In this document: positions 1-7,815 of the stretch, piece by piece
Layout: every line of letters begins with the position of its first letter
Position numbering within the stretch: the first letter of the stretch is position 1
Origin: Bog-756 sp963977795
GTDB lineage: Bacteria > Actinomycetota > Acidimicrobiia > Acidimicrobiales > RAAP-2
NCBI GenBank assembly: GCA_963977795.1
Contig: CAXBRB010000007.1
Span: 1-31,017 of the forward strand
DNA: 31,017 nt
Reading direction: 5' to 3'
Translations under genes and position numbers: made by a program
The notes under the pieces: model-generated
Told to the model about the DNA's origin: nothing
Database searches by the model: none
The model's input: only the letters and a program-made list of their open reading frames with translations

Positions 1-51
1 GCATACGAGATGTAGCCGTGACTGGAGTTCAGACGTGTGCTCTTCCGATCT
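1..51 (+). other. Illumina TruSeq-type P7 adapter with 6-base index (contamination)
   Basis: This is not biological sequence. Bases 1-11 match the end of the P7 flow-cell oligo (GCATACGAGAT). Bases 12-17 (GTAGCC) sit where the index belongs. Bases 18-51 match the read-2 sequencing-primer site, which ends GCTCTTCCGATCT. Genomic sequence starts at base 52. Apparent start codons within it, such as those near 35 and 37, are artefacts. Confidence 0.98.
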
Positions 52-1489
52 CGGGGCGGCCCCGGCCGGCCGCCGCCTCCTGGCCCGGGCCGCCTCGGTG
101 CGGGTCACCGACCCGGTGAGCTGGGCCTACGCCGACGTCGGCGCCCTGCTCTGCGAGGAGCTGGCCCTCGCTCCGGACGAGGTCCTGGTGGCCACCACCG
201 GCGGCAACAGCCCCCAGGCCATGGTCAACGCCACCGCCCTGGCCATCGGGAGGGGCGAGCTCGACGTCGCCCTGGTGGTGAGCGGCGACTGCGGATGGAC
301 CCAGGCCGCCGCCCGCCGCCACCCCGACCGACCGCTCCTGCCCTGGACCGTCCAGCCGGGCGACACGCCGCCGCCGGCCCGGTTCGGCACCGACCTGGCC
401 GGGACCACCCAGGCCGAGGAGGCCCGGGGGCTCGACCTCCCCACCACCGTCTTCCCCCTCTTCGAGAACGCGCTGCGCGCCCGCGCCGAGCGGTCGCTCC
501 CCGACCACCTGGCCCGCATCACCGCCCTGTGGTCGGAGGCCTCAGCCGTGGCCGAGGGGAACCCGCACGCCTGGCTGCAGCGCCGGTGGACACCCGAGGA
601 GCTGGCCGCACCGACCCCGGACAACCGGATGGTGGCCTACCCCTACACCAAGCTGCTCACCGCCAACCTCCAGGTGGACCAGGGGGCAGCGGTGGTGCTG
701 TGCTCGGCGGCGGCGGCCGACACCGCCGGCGTCCCCCGGGACCGGTGGGTCTTCCCGCTGGCCGGGGCCGATGCCGAGGACCACTGGTTCCTCTCCCACC
801 GGGCCGACTTCACCACGTCGCCGGCCATCCGCCTGGCCGGCCGGGCCGCCCTGGCTGCGGCGGGCCTGGACATCGACGACGTGGGCCATGTGGACCTGTA
901 CTCGTGCTTCCCCTCGGCCGTGGAGATCGCTGCCGACGAGCTGGGCCTGGCCATCGGGACCGCCAGCAGCGGGCGGGCGTGGACGGTCACCGGGGGGCTG
1001 ACCTTCGCCGGCGGCCCCGGCAGCGGGTACGGCACCCACGCCCTGGCCGCCCTGGTGGGCCGCCTGCGCCAGGACCCGGGAGCGACCGGGCTCACCACCG
1101 GGCTGGGCTGGTACCTCTCCCGGCACAGCATCGGCGTCTACGGCACCCGTCCGGCACGGGCCGGTGGCGGGGAGCCTGCTGCGGCCGACGGCGTCGAGGT
1201 CCACCGTGCCGGGGGGTTCACCTGGTCCGACCCGCAGGCCGCCGTCTCCGCCCTGCCCCAGTGCGCCACCGATGCCGGGGCGTCGGGCGAGGTCACCGTC
1301 GAGACCTACTCGGTCACCTTCGACCGGGCGGGTCGGCCGGACCGGGCCGTGGTGGCCTGCCGGACCCCCGAGGGCCGGCGCGCCTGGGGCCAGACCACCG
1401 ATCCCGACCAGCTCGAGGTGCTCGTCACCGAGGAGGGGTGCGGCCGCCTGGCCACCCTGGACGGCGAGGGCGGCGTCGACGTCTCCTGA
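52..1489 (+). CDS. Thiolase-like protein with TLP1-type C-terminal domain, 5' truncated
   Basis: The gene enters from the left edge and its first codons are replaced by adapter; roughly 50 N-terminal residues are probably missing compared with family members. The readable part is about 479 residues. The first ~370 are a thiolase/acetyl-CoA acetyltransferase-like fold, with the family segments VGGNSPQ-like (here TTGGNSPQAMVN), PYTKLLTANLQVDQGAA and HVDLYSCFPSAVEIA, and a Gly-rich GGLTFAGGPGSGYGTHA stretch. The last ~90 residues resemble the OB-like extra C-terminal domain of type 1 thiolase-like proteins, with TVETYSVTFDRAGRPDRAVV. Such proteins are abundant in mycobacteria and other actinobacteria, usually in lipid or sterol metabolism, and bind acyl-CoA; many lack normal thiolase catalytic residues. 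Substrate and reaction cannot be assigned. The upstream context is lost. The next gene begins 39 bases downstream with its own promoter, so no operon is implied. Confidence 0.85.
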
Positions 1490-1512
1490 GGGGCCCGAGC
1501 GGACAGTCGGAG

Positions 1513-1528
1513 GGTATGCTGGCATACC
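1513..1528. promoter_or_regulatory. vapBC operator/promoter palindrome
   Basis: A perfect 7-bp inverted repeat, GGTATGC-TG-GCATACC, abuts the antitoxin start codon at 1529. It contains TATGCT (1515-1520), a plausible -10 box placed so that transcription would begin at or next to the ATG, giving a leaderless mRNA. Ribbon-helix-helix antitoxins typically bind such palindromes and repress their own operon. Binding here is inferred from position and symmetry. I see no convincing -35. Confidence 0.65.
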
Positions 1529-1765
1529 ATGAAGCGGACCACCGTCAAGCTTCCCGATGACCTCGATGCCCGACTCCGCCACGAAGCGGCCCGCCGCCAG
1601 GTCACCATCGCCGATGTCACCCGGGAGGCGCTCGAGCAGTTCCTGTCCGATGGCGCCGCACCCGCCGGACGACGGCGCCTGTTGGCCGCCGGCGCCGGGC
1701 GCAGCGGTGCCTCCGACGTGTCCGAGCGCATCGAGGAGATCCTCCGGGCAGAGGTGGCGCCATAG
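1529..1765 (+). CDS. vapB: VapB-type ribbon-helix-helix antitoxin
   Basis: A 78-residue protein. The N-terminus KRTTVKLPDDLDARLRHEA, followed by a helical segment ending near TREALEQFLS, is a typical ribbon-helix-helix (CopG/Arc) DNA-binding module. The C-terminal third (SDVSERIEEILRAEVAP) would be the toxin-binding tail. In the family, the antitoxin dimer represses its own promoter and neutralises a PIN-domain RNase. The ATG lies directly behind a palindrome with a -10-like core and has no Shine-Dalgarno, so translation is probably leaderless. The stop codon overlaps the presumed start of the PIN toxin by two bases, the usual antitoxin-first, translationally coupled layout. Confidence 0.88.
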   Translation: MKRTTVKLPDDLDARLRHEAARRQVTIADVTREALEQFLSDGAAPAGRRRLLAAGAGRSGASDVSERIEEILRAEVAP

Positions 1766-2175
1766 CGATCCTGGTCGACGCCGGCCCGCTCTACGCCTAC
1801 GTCGACGCCGACGATCGTCACCACGCCCCGTGCCTCCGCCTGCTCGAGGAGCACCCAGGTCCGCTGTTCGTCCCCTCGCTCGTGGTCGCCGAGGTCGCCA
1901 CCCTCCTCGAGACCCGCCTCGGTCCGGTCGCCGAAGTCCGCTTCCTCGCCGATCTGGCGGCGGGCAACCTCCTGGTCGAACCGGTGCACAGCACCGACTG
2001 GCTGCGGATCGCAGAACTTGTCTCCTCGCATCGCGATCTGCCGCTGGGAACCGTGGACGCCTCCGTGGTCGCAGCAGCCGAGCGTCTCGACATCCGAGAG
2101 ATCGCCACCCTCGACCGCCGCCACTTCTCCGTCGTCCGGCCCGCCCATCACGAGGCGTTCCTCCTGCTCCCCTGA
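1762..2175 (+). CDS. vapC: VapC-type PIN-domain ribonuclease toxin (non-canonical ATA start proposed)
   Basis: About 137 residues with a complete PIN domain. The four acidic active-site positions of the family are present: Asp in ILVDAGPLYAYVD, Glu in VVAEVATLL, Asp in GTVDASVVAAAE and Asp in IATLDRRHF. VapC toxins are Mg-dependent RNases that cut tRNA or rRNA when the antitoxin is degraded. There is no ATG, GTG or TTG in frame before the PIN core; the first such codon is at 1882, which would delete the first catalytic Asp. The reading frame shows ATA (1762-1764) exactly where family members begin (M-A-I-L-V-D), overlapping the vapB TAG. AGAGG at 1750-1754 is correctly spaced from it. Either ATA is used, which would keep toxin output low, or it is an error for ATG. 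Gene identity is firm; the start is not. Confidence 0.85.
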   Translation: MAILVDAGPLYAYVDADDRHHAPCLRLLEEHPGPLFVPSLVVAEVATLLETRLGPVAEVRFLADLAAGNLLVEPVHSTDWLRIAELVSSHRDLPLGTVDASVVAAAERLDIREIATLDRRHFSVVRPAHHEAFLLLP

Positions 2176-2268
2176 ACCCCGGACGGCCCGCCCGCTCCGG
2201 TTCCCGGACTGCCGCGGACGGCTGGCCAACCCCTTGCCTCAGCTCCACTGCGGGACCACAGTGGCGTC

Positions 2269-2646
2269 GTGCGACTCAACCAGGTGACCGTATCCAGTGG
2301 CGACCTCGACGCTGCCGAGCGCTTCTACCGCCTCCTGGGTCTCGAGCTCATCGTGCGCGCCGACGGGTACCTGCGCTTCGTCTGCCCCGACGGCGGCTCG
2401 ACCTTCTCGGTGGAGTTCGTCGCGGGAACCGTCGCCCCTGGATCGACGACGGTCTACTTCGAGTCCGATGAGCTCGACGCCGAACATGCCCGGCTGACTG
2501 CTGCCGGCGTGGCCTTCGAGCACCCCCCCCAGGACATGGCGTGGCGGTGGCGGGAAGCCCGGCTGCGGGATCCCGACGGCAACCGCCTCTGCTTGTTCCA
2601 TGCCGGCGAGGACCGCCGGGATCCCCCCTGGCGGATCCGGGGGTGA
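2269..2646 (+). CDS. VOC (glyoxalase/bleomycin-resistance/dioxygenase) family protein
   Basis: A 125-residue protein matching one VOC module: an N-terminal strand-helix unit (LNQVTVSSGDLDAAERFYRLLGLEL), a central strand region (TTVYFESDELDAEHARLTAAGV) and the closing RLRDPDGNRLCLFH motif. Family metal sites usually use His/Glu at the first strand and Glu or His near the end. Here the first strand has Asn4-Gln5 in place of a typical His, so metal binding is doubtful. Members include glyoxalases, dioxygenases and binding proteins for thiol or antibiotic resistance; the substrate is unknown. The GTG start was chosen because the VOC strand begins immediately after it. The gene stands alone, 93 bases after vapC, and converges on the next minus-strand gene. 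Confidence 0.8.
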   Translation: MRLNQVTVSSGDLDAAERFYRLLGLELIVRADGYLRFVCPDGGSTFSVEFVAGTVAPGSTTVYFESDELDAEHARLTAAGVAFEHPPQDMAWRWREARLRDPDGNRLCLFHAGEDRRDPPWRIRG

Positions 2647-2700
2647 CCCGTCACGCCGGTCCCTTCAGGTGACCCGTCACGCCGGTCCCCTCAGGTGACC
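2642..2700. repeat. 26-bp tandem repeat between convergent stop codons
   Basis: Two copies with a 26-bp period run from 2642-2667 and 2668-2693, differing at a single base, followed by a partial third copy (GGTGACC, 2694-2700). Each copy contains GTGAC-CC-GTCAC, an inverted repeat able to form a short hairpin. The array covers the stop codons of both the VOC gene (2644-2646) and the minus-strand membrane gene (2691-2693). It probably arose by slippage duplication. It might act as a weak bidirectional terminator, but there is no T-tract. Confidence 0.75.
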
Positions 2701-3929
2701 GGTGCGGGCCCGATCTCGGCCGGGCCGGGCACCGGTCCGTCGCGGTAGCGGCGGCGGAAGGTGGCATACGCCACCGGGCCGGCCAGCATCGGCAGCCAGT
2801 AGGAGGCCAGCCGGTAGGCCAGGGTGGCCAGCACCGCCTCGGCGCCGGTGAGCCCGGCCAGCACCAGGAAGCCCGAGAGGCTGGCCTCGACGATCCCCAG
2901 GCCGCCCGGGGTGATGGGGATGAGGCCGATCACGCCGGCCACGGCGTAGGCCAGCAGGATCAGGGACGGCCGGGGGTGGCTCCCCACGGCCCGGACGCAG
3001 AAGAGCAGGCAGAGATAGTCGAACAGCAGCCGCCCGGCCGAGAGCAGGGTGGCCTGCCACCATTGCTGGCCCAGCACCCTGCGGATGATGTTGCGCTGCT
3101 CCAGCAGGCGGGCCGGCAGCTCGTCCATCACCGGGTGGTGCGGGAAGATCCGGTTGCGGGTCCACTGGACGATCCGGCCGGCCAGCTCGAGGGGCCCGTC
3201 GGTGGCCATGATGATCACGCCCAACGAGGAGAACAGGACGAAGCCGATGGCGCCGATCCCGGCGGCGTCGGTCAGGCCTGAGCTCACCGGTGCGCCGAAG
3301 AGGACCACCGGCAGCACGAACACGGGGAGGGCGAAGAGGCCGCCGATGCCCAGGAACGAGAAGGCGGTCAGCCCGCTGACGGCCTCGGTGGGCTCCATCC
3401 CGCTGGTCTTGAGCATCCGGAACTGCACGGCCGCCCCGGCGGCGGCGCCCCCGGGGACGATCAGGGTGATGGCGTTGCCCGACAGCTGGGCCGTCACCAC
3501 CGGGAACCACGCCTTGGTGCGCAGTGCGATGCGCTGCAGCGAGAACGTGCAGGCGAAGTGGGCGGCCTCGGCGGCCACGGCGGGGATGAACCACCACAGG
3601 TTGAGGGTGACCAGCCGGGGCCAGGAGTGGAGGACGGCGAGGACGCTGGGGGCCACCAGGTAGAGGGCCACCCCGGCGATGACGATGACCACGGTGCGCC
3701 GCACCAGGGCCTTCCAGCGGATGGGCCGGACCGTCTCCTCTTCGAGCTGGTCCTCGAAGGTGTGGCCCAGCGGGTCCTCCCACCCCGGCTCGCCGGGGGC
3801 CGGGCCGTGCGATCCCGACCGACCGCCCAGGACCGGGTGGCCGGACCGGCCCGGGCGCGCCGACGGCTCCGCCATGGGCTCCCCCGCCTCGCCGTCCGGC
3901 GGCCCGGATACGGGATCTACGGCGTCCAC
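2691..3929 (-). CDS. LPG synthase/flippase-like integral membrane protein (UPF0104 family)
   Basis: A 412-residue protein. A polar N-terminus of ~75 residues is followed by about seven or eight hydrophobic segments beginning near VRRTVVIVIAGVALYLVAPS. Recognisable family segments are LSGNAITLIVPGGAAAGAAVQFRML and, near the end, GLIPITPGGLGIVEASL, which mark the lysylphosphatidylglycerol-synthase transmembrane/YbhN-like family. Members flip or move lipids or polyprenyl-linked molecules across the membrane. The soluble aminoacyl-transferase domain of MprF is absent, so lipid lysinylation is not expected. The GTG start lies 13 bases after the stop of the upstream hydrolase gene with a weak AGGA ahead of it; an in-frame ATG at 3875 is an alternative. 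The two genes are probably cotranscribed. Confidence 0.82.
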   Translation of the reverse strand: MDAVDPVSGPPDGEAGEPMAEPSARPGRSGHPVLGGRSGSHGPAPGEPGWEDPLGHTFEDQLEEETVRPIRWKALVRRTVVIVIAGVALYLVAPSVLAVLHSWPRLVTLNLWWFIPAVAAEAAHFACTFSLQRIALRTKAWFPVVTAQLSGNAITLIVPGGAAAGAAVQFRMLKTSGMEPTEAVSGLTAFSFLGIGGLFALPVFVLPVVLFGAPVSSGLTDAAGIGAIGFVLFSSLGVIIMATDGPLELAGRIVQWTRNRIFPHHPVMDELPARLLEQRNIIRRVLGQQWWQATLLSAGRLLFDYLCLLFCVRAVGSHPRPSLILLAYAVAGVIGLIPITPGGLGIVEASLSGFLVLAGLTGAEAVLATLAYRLASYWLPMLAGPVAYATFRRRYRDGPVPGPAEIGPAPVT

Positions 3930-3942
3930 CGACCGGTCCTGC

Positions 3943-5073
3943 TCAGCCTCCGGCCGCCGCCGCGGCGGCGGCCAGCATGAGGGAGGCGCCGCGCACGTCG
4001 CCCTCGAGGCCGGCCTCCATCCGGTTCATGGCGTAGCAGACGGTCAGGTCGAGGTCCTGGTCCATCACGATGAGCGATCCGCCGTAGCCGCCCCAGAAGC
4101 AGGCCCGGGGCCCGATGGGCATCATCCCCGAGCTGAGGCCGTAGCCCATGCCGAAGCGGTACTCCGACCCCAGGATCTGGTCGGTGCCGTGGATCTGCTC
4201 GTCGAAGATCCGGTCGCAGGCCGCCTCGGACAGCAGGCGGACCCCCCGGGCCTGGCCCCGTCCGGCCACCACCGACTGGACCAGGGCCACCGACAGGGCG
4301 TTGCCGTGGCCGTTGGCGGCCGGGATCTCGGCCCGACGCCACCAGGCCTGGGAGGGGTAGGTGGCATCCAGCAGCGGGTTGCCCATGGCCCGGATGACCA
4401 GCTCGCTGGGCTTGAGCGCCACCAGGTCCAGCGGAGGCGGGGGGATGACGAGGGAGACCCGGTGGTCCTCGGACTCGGGCAGGCCGATGTGGAAGTCGGC
4501 CCCGAGCGGACCGGCCACCTCCTCGGCGAACCACGCTCCGATGGTGGTCCCGGTGATGCGCCGGACGACCTCGCCGATGAGGTAGCCCTGGGTGACGGCG
4601 TGGTACCCCGACGCCGTCCCCGGCTCCCACCACGGCGCCTGGGCGGCCAGGGCGGTGGTGCACCGCTCCCAGTCGGCCAGGTCCTCGGGCGCCATCGGCT
4701 CGTCCCAGCCGGGCAGGCCGGCGGTGTGCGCCATGAGGTGACGGACCAGGACCGCCTCCTTGCCGGCGGCGGCGAACTCCGGCCAGTACCGGGCCACCGG
4801 TGCATCGAAGTCGAGCTCGCCCCGGTCGGCCAGCATCAGGGCGACCAGGAAGGTCATGGTCTTGGTGGTCGACCACACGTTGGTGATGGTGTCCCGCTGC
4901 CATGGCGCGGTGCCGGCGGCATCCACAGTGCCGCCCCAGATGTCGACCACCGGCTCCCCGCCCACCAGCACGGCCACCGAGGCGCCGACATCGGTCCCGG
5001 CGTCCAGGCTGGCGGCCAGCGTGGATGCCACTGCGTCATACCGGGGGTCCCACGTCCCGTGGATCTCTGCCAT
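3943..5073 (-). CDS. Serine hydrolase, beta-lactamase/EstB-type esterase family
   Basis: A 376-residue protein close to the usual family length. The SxxK nucleophile motif is Ser68-Thr-Thr-Lys71 (VWSTTKTMT), followed by the family HLMAHTAGLPGW segment (112-123). The second catalytic motif is Tyr157-His-Ala in SGYHAVTQGYLIG, where class C beta-lactamases have Tyr-x-Asn. Near the C-terminus, FWGGYGGS takes the place of the KTG-like HxG strand. This pattern fits EstB-like esterases, which cleave short acyl esters and rarely beta-lactams. I see no signal peptide, so it is probably cytoplasmic. The ATG start is preceded by a purine-rich GAGGAG on the minus strand. It leads a two-gene unit with the lipid-flippase-like protein and diverges from greA. 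Confidence 0.85.
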   Translation of the reverse strand: MAEIHGTWDPRYDAVASTLAASLDAGTDVGASVAVLVGGEPVVDIWGGTVDAAGTAPWQRDTITNVWSTTKTMTFLVALMLADRGELDFDAPVARYWPEFAAAGKEAVLVRHLMAHTAGLPGWDEPMAPEDLADWERCTTALAAQAPWWEPGTASGYHAVTQGYLIGEVVRRITGTTIGAWFAEEVAGPLGADFHIGLPESEDHRVSLVIPPPPLDLVALKPSELVIRAMGNPLLDATYPSQAWWRRAEIPAANGHGNALSVALVQSVVAGRGQARGVRLLSEAACDRIFDEQIHGTDQILGSEYRFGMGYGLSSGMMPIGPRACFWGGYGGSLIVMDQDLDLTVCYAMNRMEAGLEGDVRGASLMLAAAAAAAGG

Positions 5074-5308
5074 GTCGGGTCGCTCCTCGTCGTCTCCGTG
5101 CCGTCTGGTCGTCCCACCGCCGGGCCGGGCGCACGGCGGACCGGACGGGCACGGCGTGCCCCCGGTCCCGACGCCCCCGGGGCCGGTGCCCGATCATCCC
5201 ACGGGCGGCACCCCCGGCGGCAGATCCGCCACCCGGCCCGGGCGCGTCGCTGCACGGACCTTCCCGCCCGTCGGCAGGCCCGGGGAACCGGGTGCCCGCG
5301 ACGGCCGG

Positions 5309-5314
5309 TAGCCT
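5309..5314 (+). promoter_or_regulatory. -10 box for greA, leaderless arrangement
   Basis: TAGCCT fits the actinobacterial TANNNT -10 consensus and ends eight bases before the GTG start, so the transcript would start at or next to the codon. There is no Shine-Dalgarno between them. The remaining 5074-5308 intergenic stretch is GC-rich with no feature I can name beyond the ribosome-binding site of the divergent hydrolase. Confidence 0.5.
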
Positions 5315-5322
5315 GGTGCGCC

Positions 5323-5808
5323 GTGACCGACACCGCCCCCACCCGGCTGACCCGAGCGACCCACGAGCGGCTCCAGGCCGAGCTCGAGGACCTGACCACC
5401 CGCGGCCGGGTGGAGATCGCCGCGCTCATCGAGGCCGCCCGGGCCCTCGGCGACCTCAAGGAGAACGGCGACTACCACGCCGCCAAGGACTCCCAGGGGA
5501 AGATGGAGGCCCGGATCCGCCAGCTCCAGCAGATGCTGAAGACGGTGGAGATCGTCGAGGGCGAGCCCGAGGGCGACGGGACCGTGGCCGAGGGCTCGGT
5601 CGTCACGCTCCGCTACGAGGGCGACGACGAGGACGACACCCTGACCTACTTCGTCGGCTCGATCGAGGAGCGCCAGGGCGACCTGGACGTGGTCTCCCCC
5701 AAGTCCCCGCTGGGCCAGGCCCTGCTGGGGCACGCCCCCGGGGAGACCGTCGAGTACGCCGCCCCCGGAGGCACCCTCCGGGTCGAGATCGTCAAGATCG
5801 GAGCCTGA
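5323..5808 (+). CDS. greA: Transcription elongation factor GreA
   Basis: A 161-residue protein, the standard GreA length. The N-terminal coiled-coil hairpin (about residues 5-80) ends in the tip motif GDLKENGDYHAAKD; Asp44 and Glu47 match the acidic tip residues that position Mg in the RNA polymerase secondary channel. The C-terminal FKBP-like domain (85-161) shows VSPKSPLGQALLGHAPGETV and ends in the usual GGTLRVEIVKI. GreA binds RNA polymerase and stimulates cleavage of backtracked RNA. The GTG start begins the family N-terminus; longer in-frame extensions upstream are not GreA-like. leuC starts four bases after the stop, so the two may share a transcript. Confidence 0.96.
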   Translation: MTDTAPTRLTRATHERLQAELEDLTTRGRVEIAALIEAARALGDLKENGDYHAAKDSQGKMEARIRQLQQMLKTVEIVEGEPEGDGTVAEGSVVTLRYEGDDEDDTLTYFVGSIEERQGDLDVVSPKSPLGQALLGHAPGETVEYAAPGGTLRVEIVKIGA

Positions 5809-5812
5809 GCCG

Positions 5813-7222
5813 ATGGCCGCACGCCGCACCCTGTCCGAGAAGGTCTGGGACGCCCACGTCGTCCACGACGGGGGCGGCACCGAGCCCGACCTCCTCTTCA
5901 TCGACCTCCACCTGGTCCACGAGGTCACCTCGCCCCAGGCCTTCGACGGCCTCCGCCTGGCCGGCCGGACCGTGCACCGCCCCGACCTGACCATCGCCAC
6001 CGCCGACCACAACGTGCCCACCGCCGACATCGACAAGCCGGTGGCCGACCCCATCAGCGCCACGCAGCTGAGCGTGCTCAACGCCAACTGCGCCGAGTTC
6101 GGCATCACCTGCTACCCGATGGGCGACGCCAACCAGGGCATCGTCCACATCATCGGGCCCGAGCAGGGCCTGACCCAGCCGGGCATGACCATCGTCTGCG
6201 GCGACAGCCACACCTCTACCCACGGCGCCTTCGGAGCCCTGGCCTTCGGGATCGGGACCAGCGAGGTCGAGCACGTCCTGGCCACCCAGACCCTCCCCCA
6301 GCGCCGGCCCGCCACCATGGCCGTGACGGTGGACGGCACCCTCCCGGCCGGGGTGACGGCCAAGGACCTGGTGCTGGCCGTGATCGGCCGCATCGGCACC
6401 GGCGGGGGCAGCGGCCACATCATCGAGTACCGGGGCGACGCCATCGCCGGCCTCTCCATGGAGGGCCGGATGACCGTCTGCAACATGTCGATCGAGGGCG
6501 GCGCCCGGGCCGGCATGATCGCCCCCGACGACACCACCTTCGCCTACCTCGAGGGCCGGGACCACGCCCCCACGGGGGCCGCCTGGGACGAGGCCGTCGC
6601 CTACTGGCGCTCGCTGCCCACCGACCCCGGGGCCGCCTTCGACAAGGAGGTGGTGATCGACGGGGCTGGCCTGGCCCCCTACATCACCTGGGGCACCAAC
6701 CCCGCCCAGGTGGCCCGCATCGACAGCACCGTGCCCACCCCCGACGACTTCGCCACCCCCTCCGAGCGCGACGCTGCGGCCCGGGCCCTCGAGTACATGG
6801 GCCTCACCGCCGGCACGCCGCTGGCCGAGGTGCCGGTCGACACCGTCTTCATCGGCTCCTGCACCAACGGGCGCATCGAGGACCTCCGGGCCGCCGCCGA
6901 GGTGCTACGGGGCCGCACCGTCCACCGGGGCATGCGGGCCCTCGTCGTCCCCGGCTCCCACCAGGTCAAGGCCCAGGCCGAGGCCGAGGGCCTCGACGCC
7001 GTCTTCACGGCGGCCGGCTTCGACTGGCGCCAGCCCGGGTGCTCCATGTGCCTGGCCATGAACCCGGACAAGCTCAGCCCGGGCGAGCGGGCCGCCTCCA
7101 CCTCCAACCGGAACTTCGAGGGCCGCCAGGGCCGGGGAGGGCGCACCCACCTGGTGTCGCCCGCCGTCGCTGCGGCCACCGCGGTGGCCGGACGGTTCGC
7201 CACCCCAGGGGAGCTCGACTGA
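5813..7222 (+). CDS. leuC: 3-Isopropylmalate dehydratase large subunit LeuC
   Basis: A 469-residue protein, full length for LeuC. It isomerises 2-isopropylmalate to 3-isopropylmalate in leucine synthesis, as a heterodimer with LeuD, using a [4Fe-4S] cluster. The cluster cysteines are visible as Cys350 (GSCTNGRIEDL) and Cys410/Cys413 (PGCSMCLAMN), spaced as in well-studied LeuC proteins. Other signatures are the N-terminal TLSEKVWDAHVV, the active-site GDSHTSTHGAFGALAFGIGTSEVEHV and the C-terminal STSNRNFEGRQG. The ATG follows greA by four bases, and the stop overlaps the leuD start (TGATG). There is no recognisable leucine leader or attenuator immediately upstream, which is filled by greA. 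Confidence 0.97.
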   Translation: MAARRTLSEKVWDAHVVHDGGGTEPDLLFIDLHLVHEVTSPQAFDGLRLAGRTVHRPDLTIATADHNVPTADIDKPVADPISATQLSVLNANCAEFGITCYPMGDANQGIVHIIGPEQGLTQPGMTIVCGDSHTSTHGAFGALAFGIGTSEVEHVLATQTLPQRRPATMAVTVDGTLPAGVTAKDLVLAVIGRIGTGGGSGHIIEYRGDAIAGLSMEGRMTVCNMSIEGGARAGMIAPDDTTFAYLEGRDHAPTGAAWDEAVAYWRSLPTDPGAAFDKEVVIDGAGLAPYITWGTNPAQVARIDSTVPTPDDFATPSERDAAARALEYMGLTAGTPLAEVPVDTVFIGSCTNGRIEDLRAAAEVLRGRTVHRGMRALVVPGSHQVKAQAEAEGLDAVFTAAGFDWRQPGCSMCLAMNPDKLSPGERAASTSNRNFEGRQGRGGRTHLVSPAVAAATAVAGRFATPGELD

Positions 7223-7815
7223 TGGACGCCGTGCAGATCGTGACCGGACGGGCCGTCCCCCTGGACCGCTCCGACGTGGACACCGACCAGATCATCCCGT
7301 CGGACTGGCTCAAGCGGGTCGAGCGGACGGGCTTCGGCGCCGGCCTCTTCAGCGAGTGGCGGGACGACCGGGACTTCGTGCTCAACCGGCCCGAGCACGC
7401 CGGGGCCACCATCCTGGTGGCCGGGCCGAACTTCGGGACCGGCTCGTCCCGGGAGCACGCTGTGTGGGCCCTGCAGGACTACGGCTTCGCCGCCGTGGTC
7501 TCCCCCGGGTTCGCCGACATCTTCCGCAACAACTGCACCAAGGCCGGCCTGGTGCCGGTCCAGGTCGATCCCGAGGTGGGGCGGGCCCTGCTGGACGCCG
7601 TGGCCGCCGACCCGGGCCTGGAGATCACCATCGACGTGGCCCGCAGCACCGTGGAGGCGCCGGCCGCCGGCATCTCGACCACCTTCCCGATGGACGAGTT
7701 CACCCGGGAGCGCCTGCTGAACGGCTGGGACGACATCGGCCTCACGCTCCGCCACGAGGAGGAGATCACCTCCTACGAGGCCGCCCGGCCGGCCTGGCTC
7801 CCCACCACCCGCTGA
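7222..7815 (+). CDS. leuD: 3-Isopropylmalate dehydratase small subunit LeuD
   Basis: A 197-residue swivel-domain partner of LeuC. It carries the family motifs DRSDVDTDQIIPSDWLKR near the N-terminus, GPNFGTGSSREHAVWALQDYG in the middle (the substrate-binding Ser-Ser-Arg-Glu loop) and FADIFRNNCTKAGLVPVQV. The start ATG at 7222-7224 shares bases with the leuC stop, so expression is translationally coupled and the subunits are made together. A longer N-terminus is not possible without running through leuC. The length and motifs are complete. Confidence 0.97.
   Translation: MDAVQIVTGRAVPLDRSDVDTDQIIPSDWLKRVERTGFGAGLFSEWRDDRDFVLNRPEHAGATILVAGPNFGTGSSREHAVWALQDYGFAAVVSPGFADIFRNNCTKAGLVPVQVDPEVGRALLDAVAADPGLEITIDVARSTVEAPAAGISTTFPMDEFTRERLLNGWDDIGLTLRHEEEITSYEAARPAWLPTTR

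Noticed and set aside
35..51. Start codons of the first gene at 35 or 37
   Set aside because: They lie in the sequencing adapter.
542..2248. Very long minus-strand frame opposite the thiolase-like and vapBC genes
   Set aside because: It is Arg/Gly/Pro-rich with no family motif and lies antisense to well-supported genes; high GC content removes stop codons in shadow frames.
3679..5322. N-terminal extension of greA back to 3679
   Set aside because: The upstream part is antisense to the hydrolase and membrane genes and is not GreA-like; GreA homology begins at the GTG at 5323.
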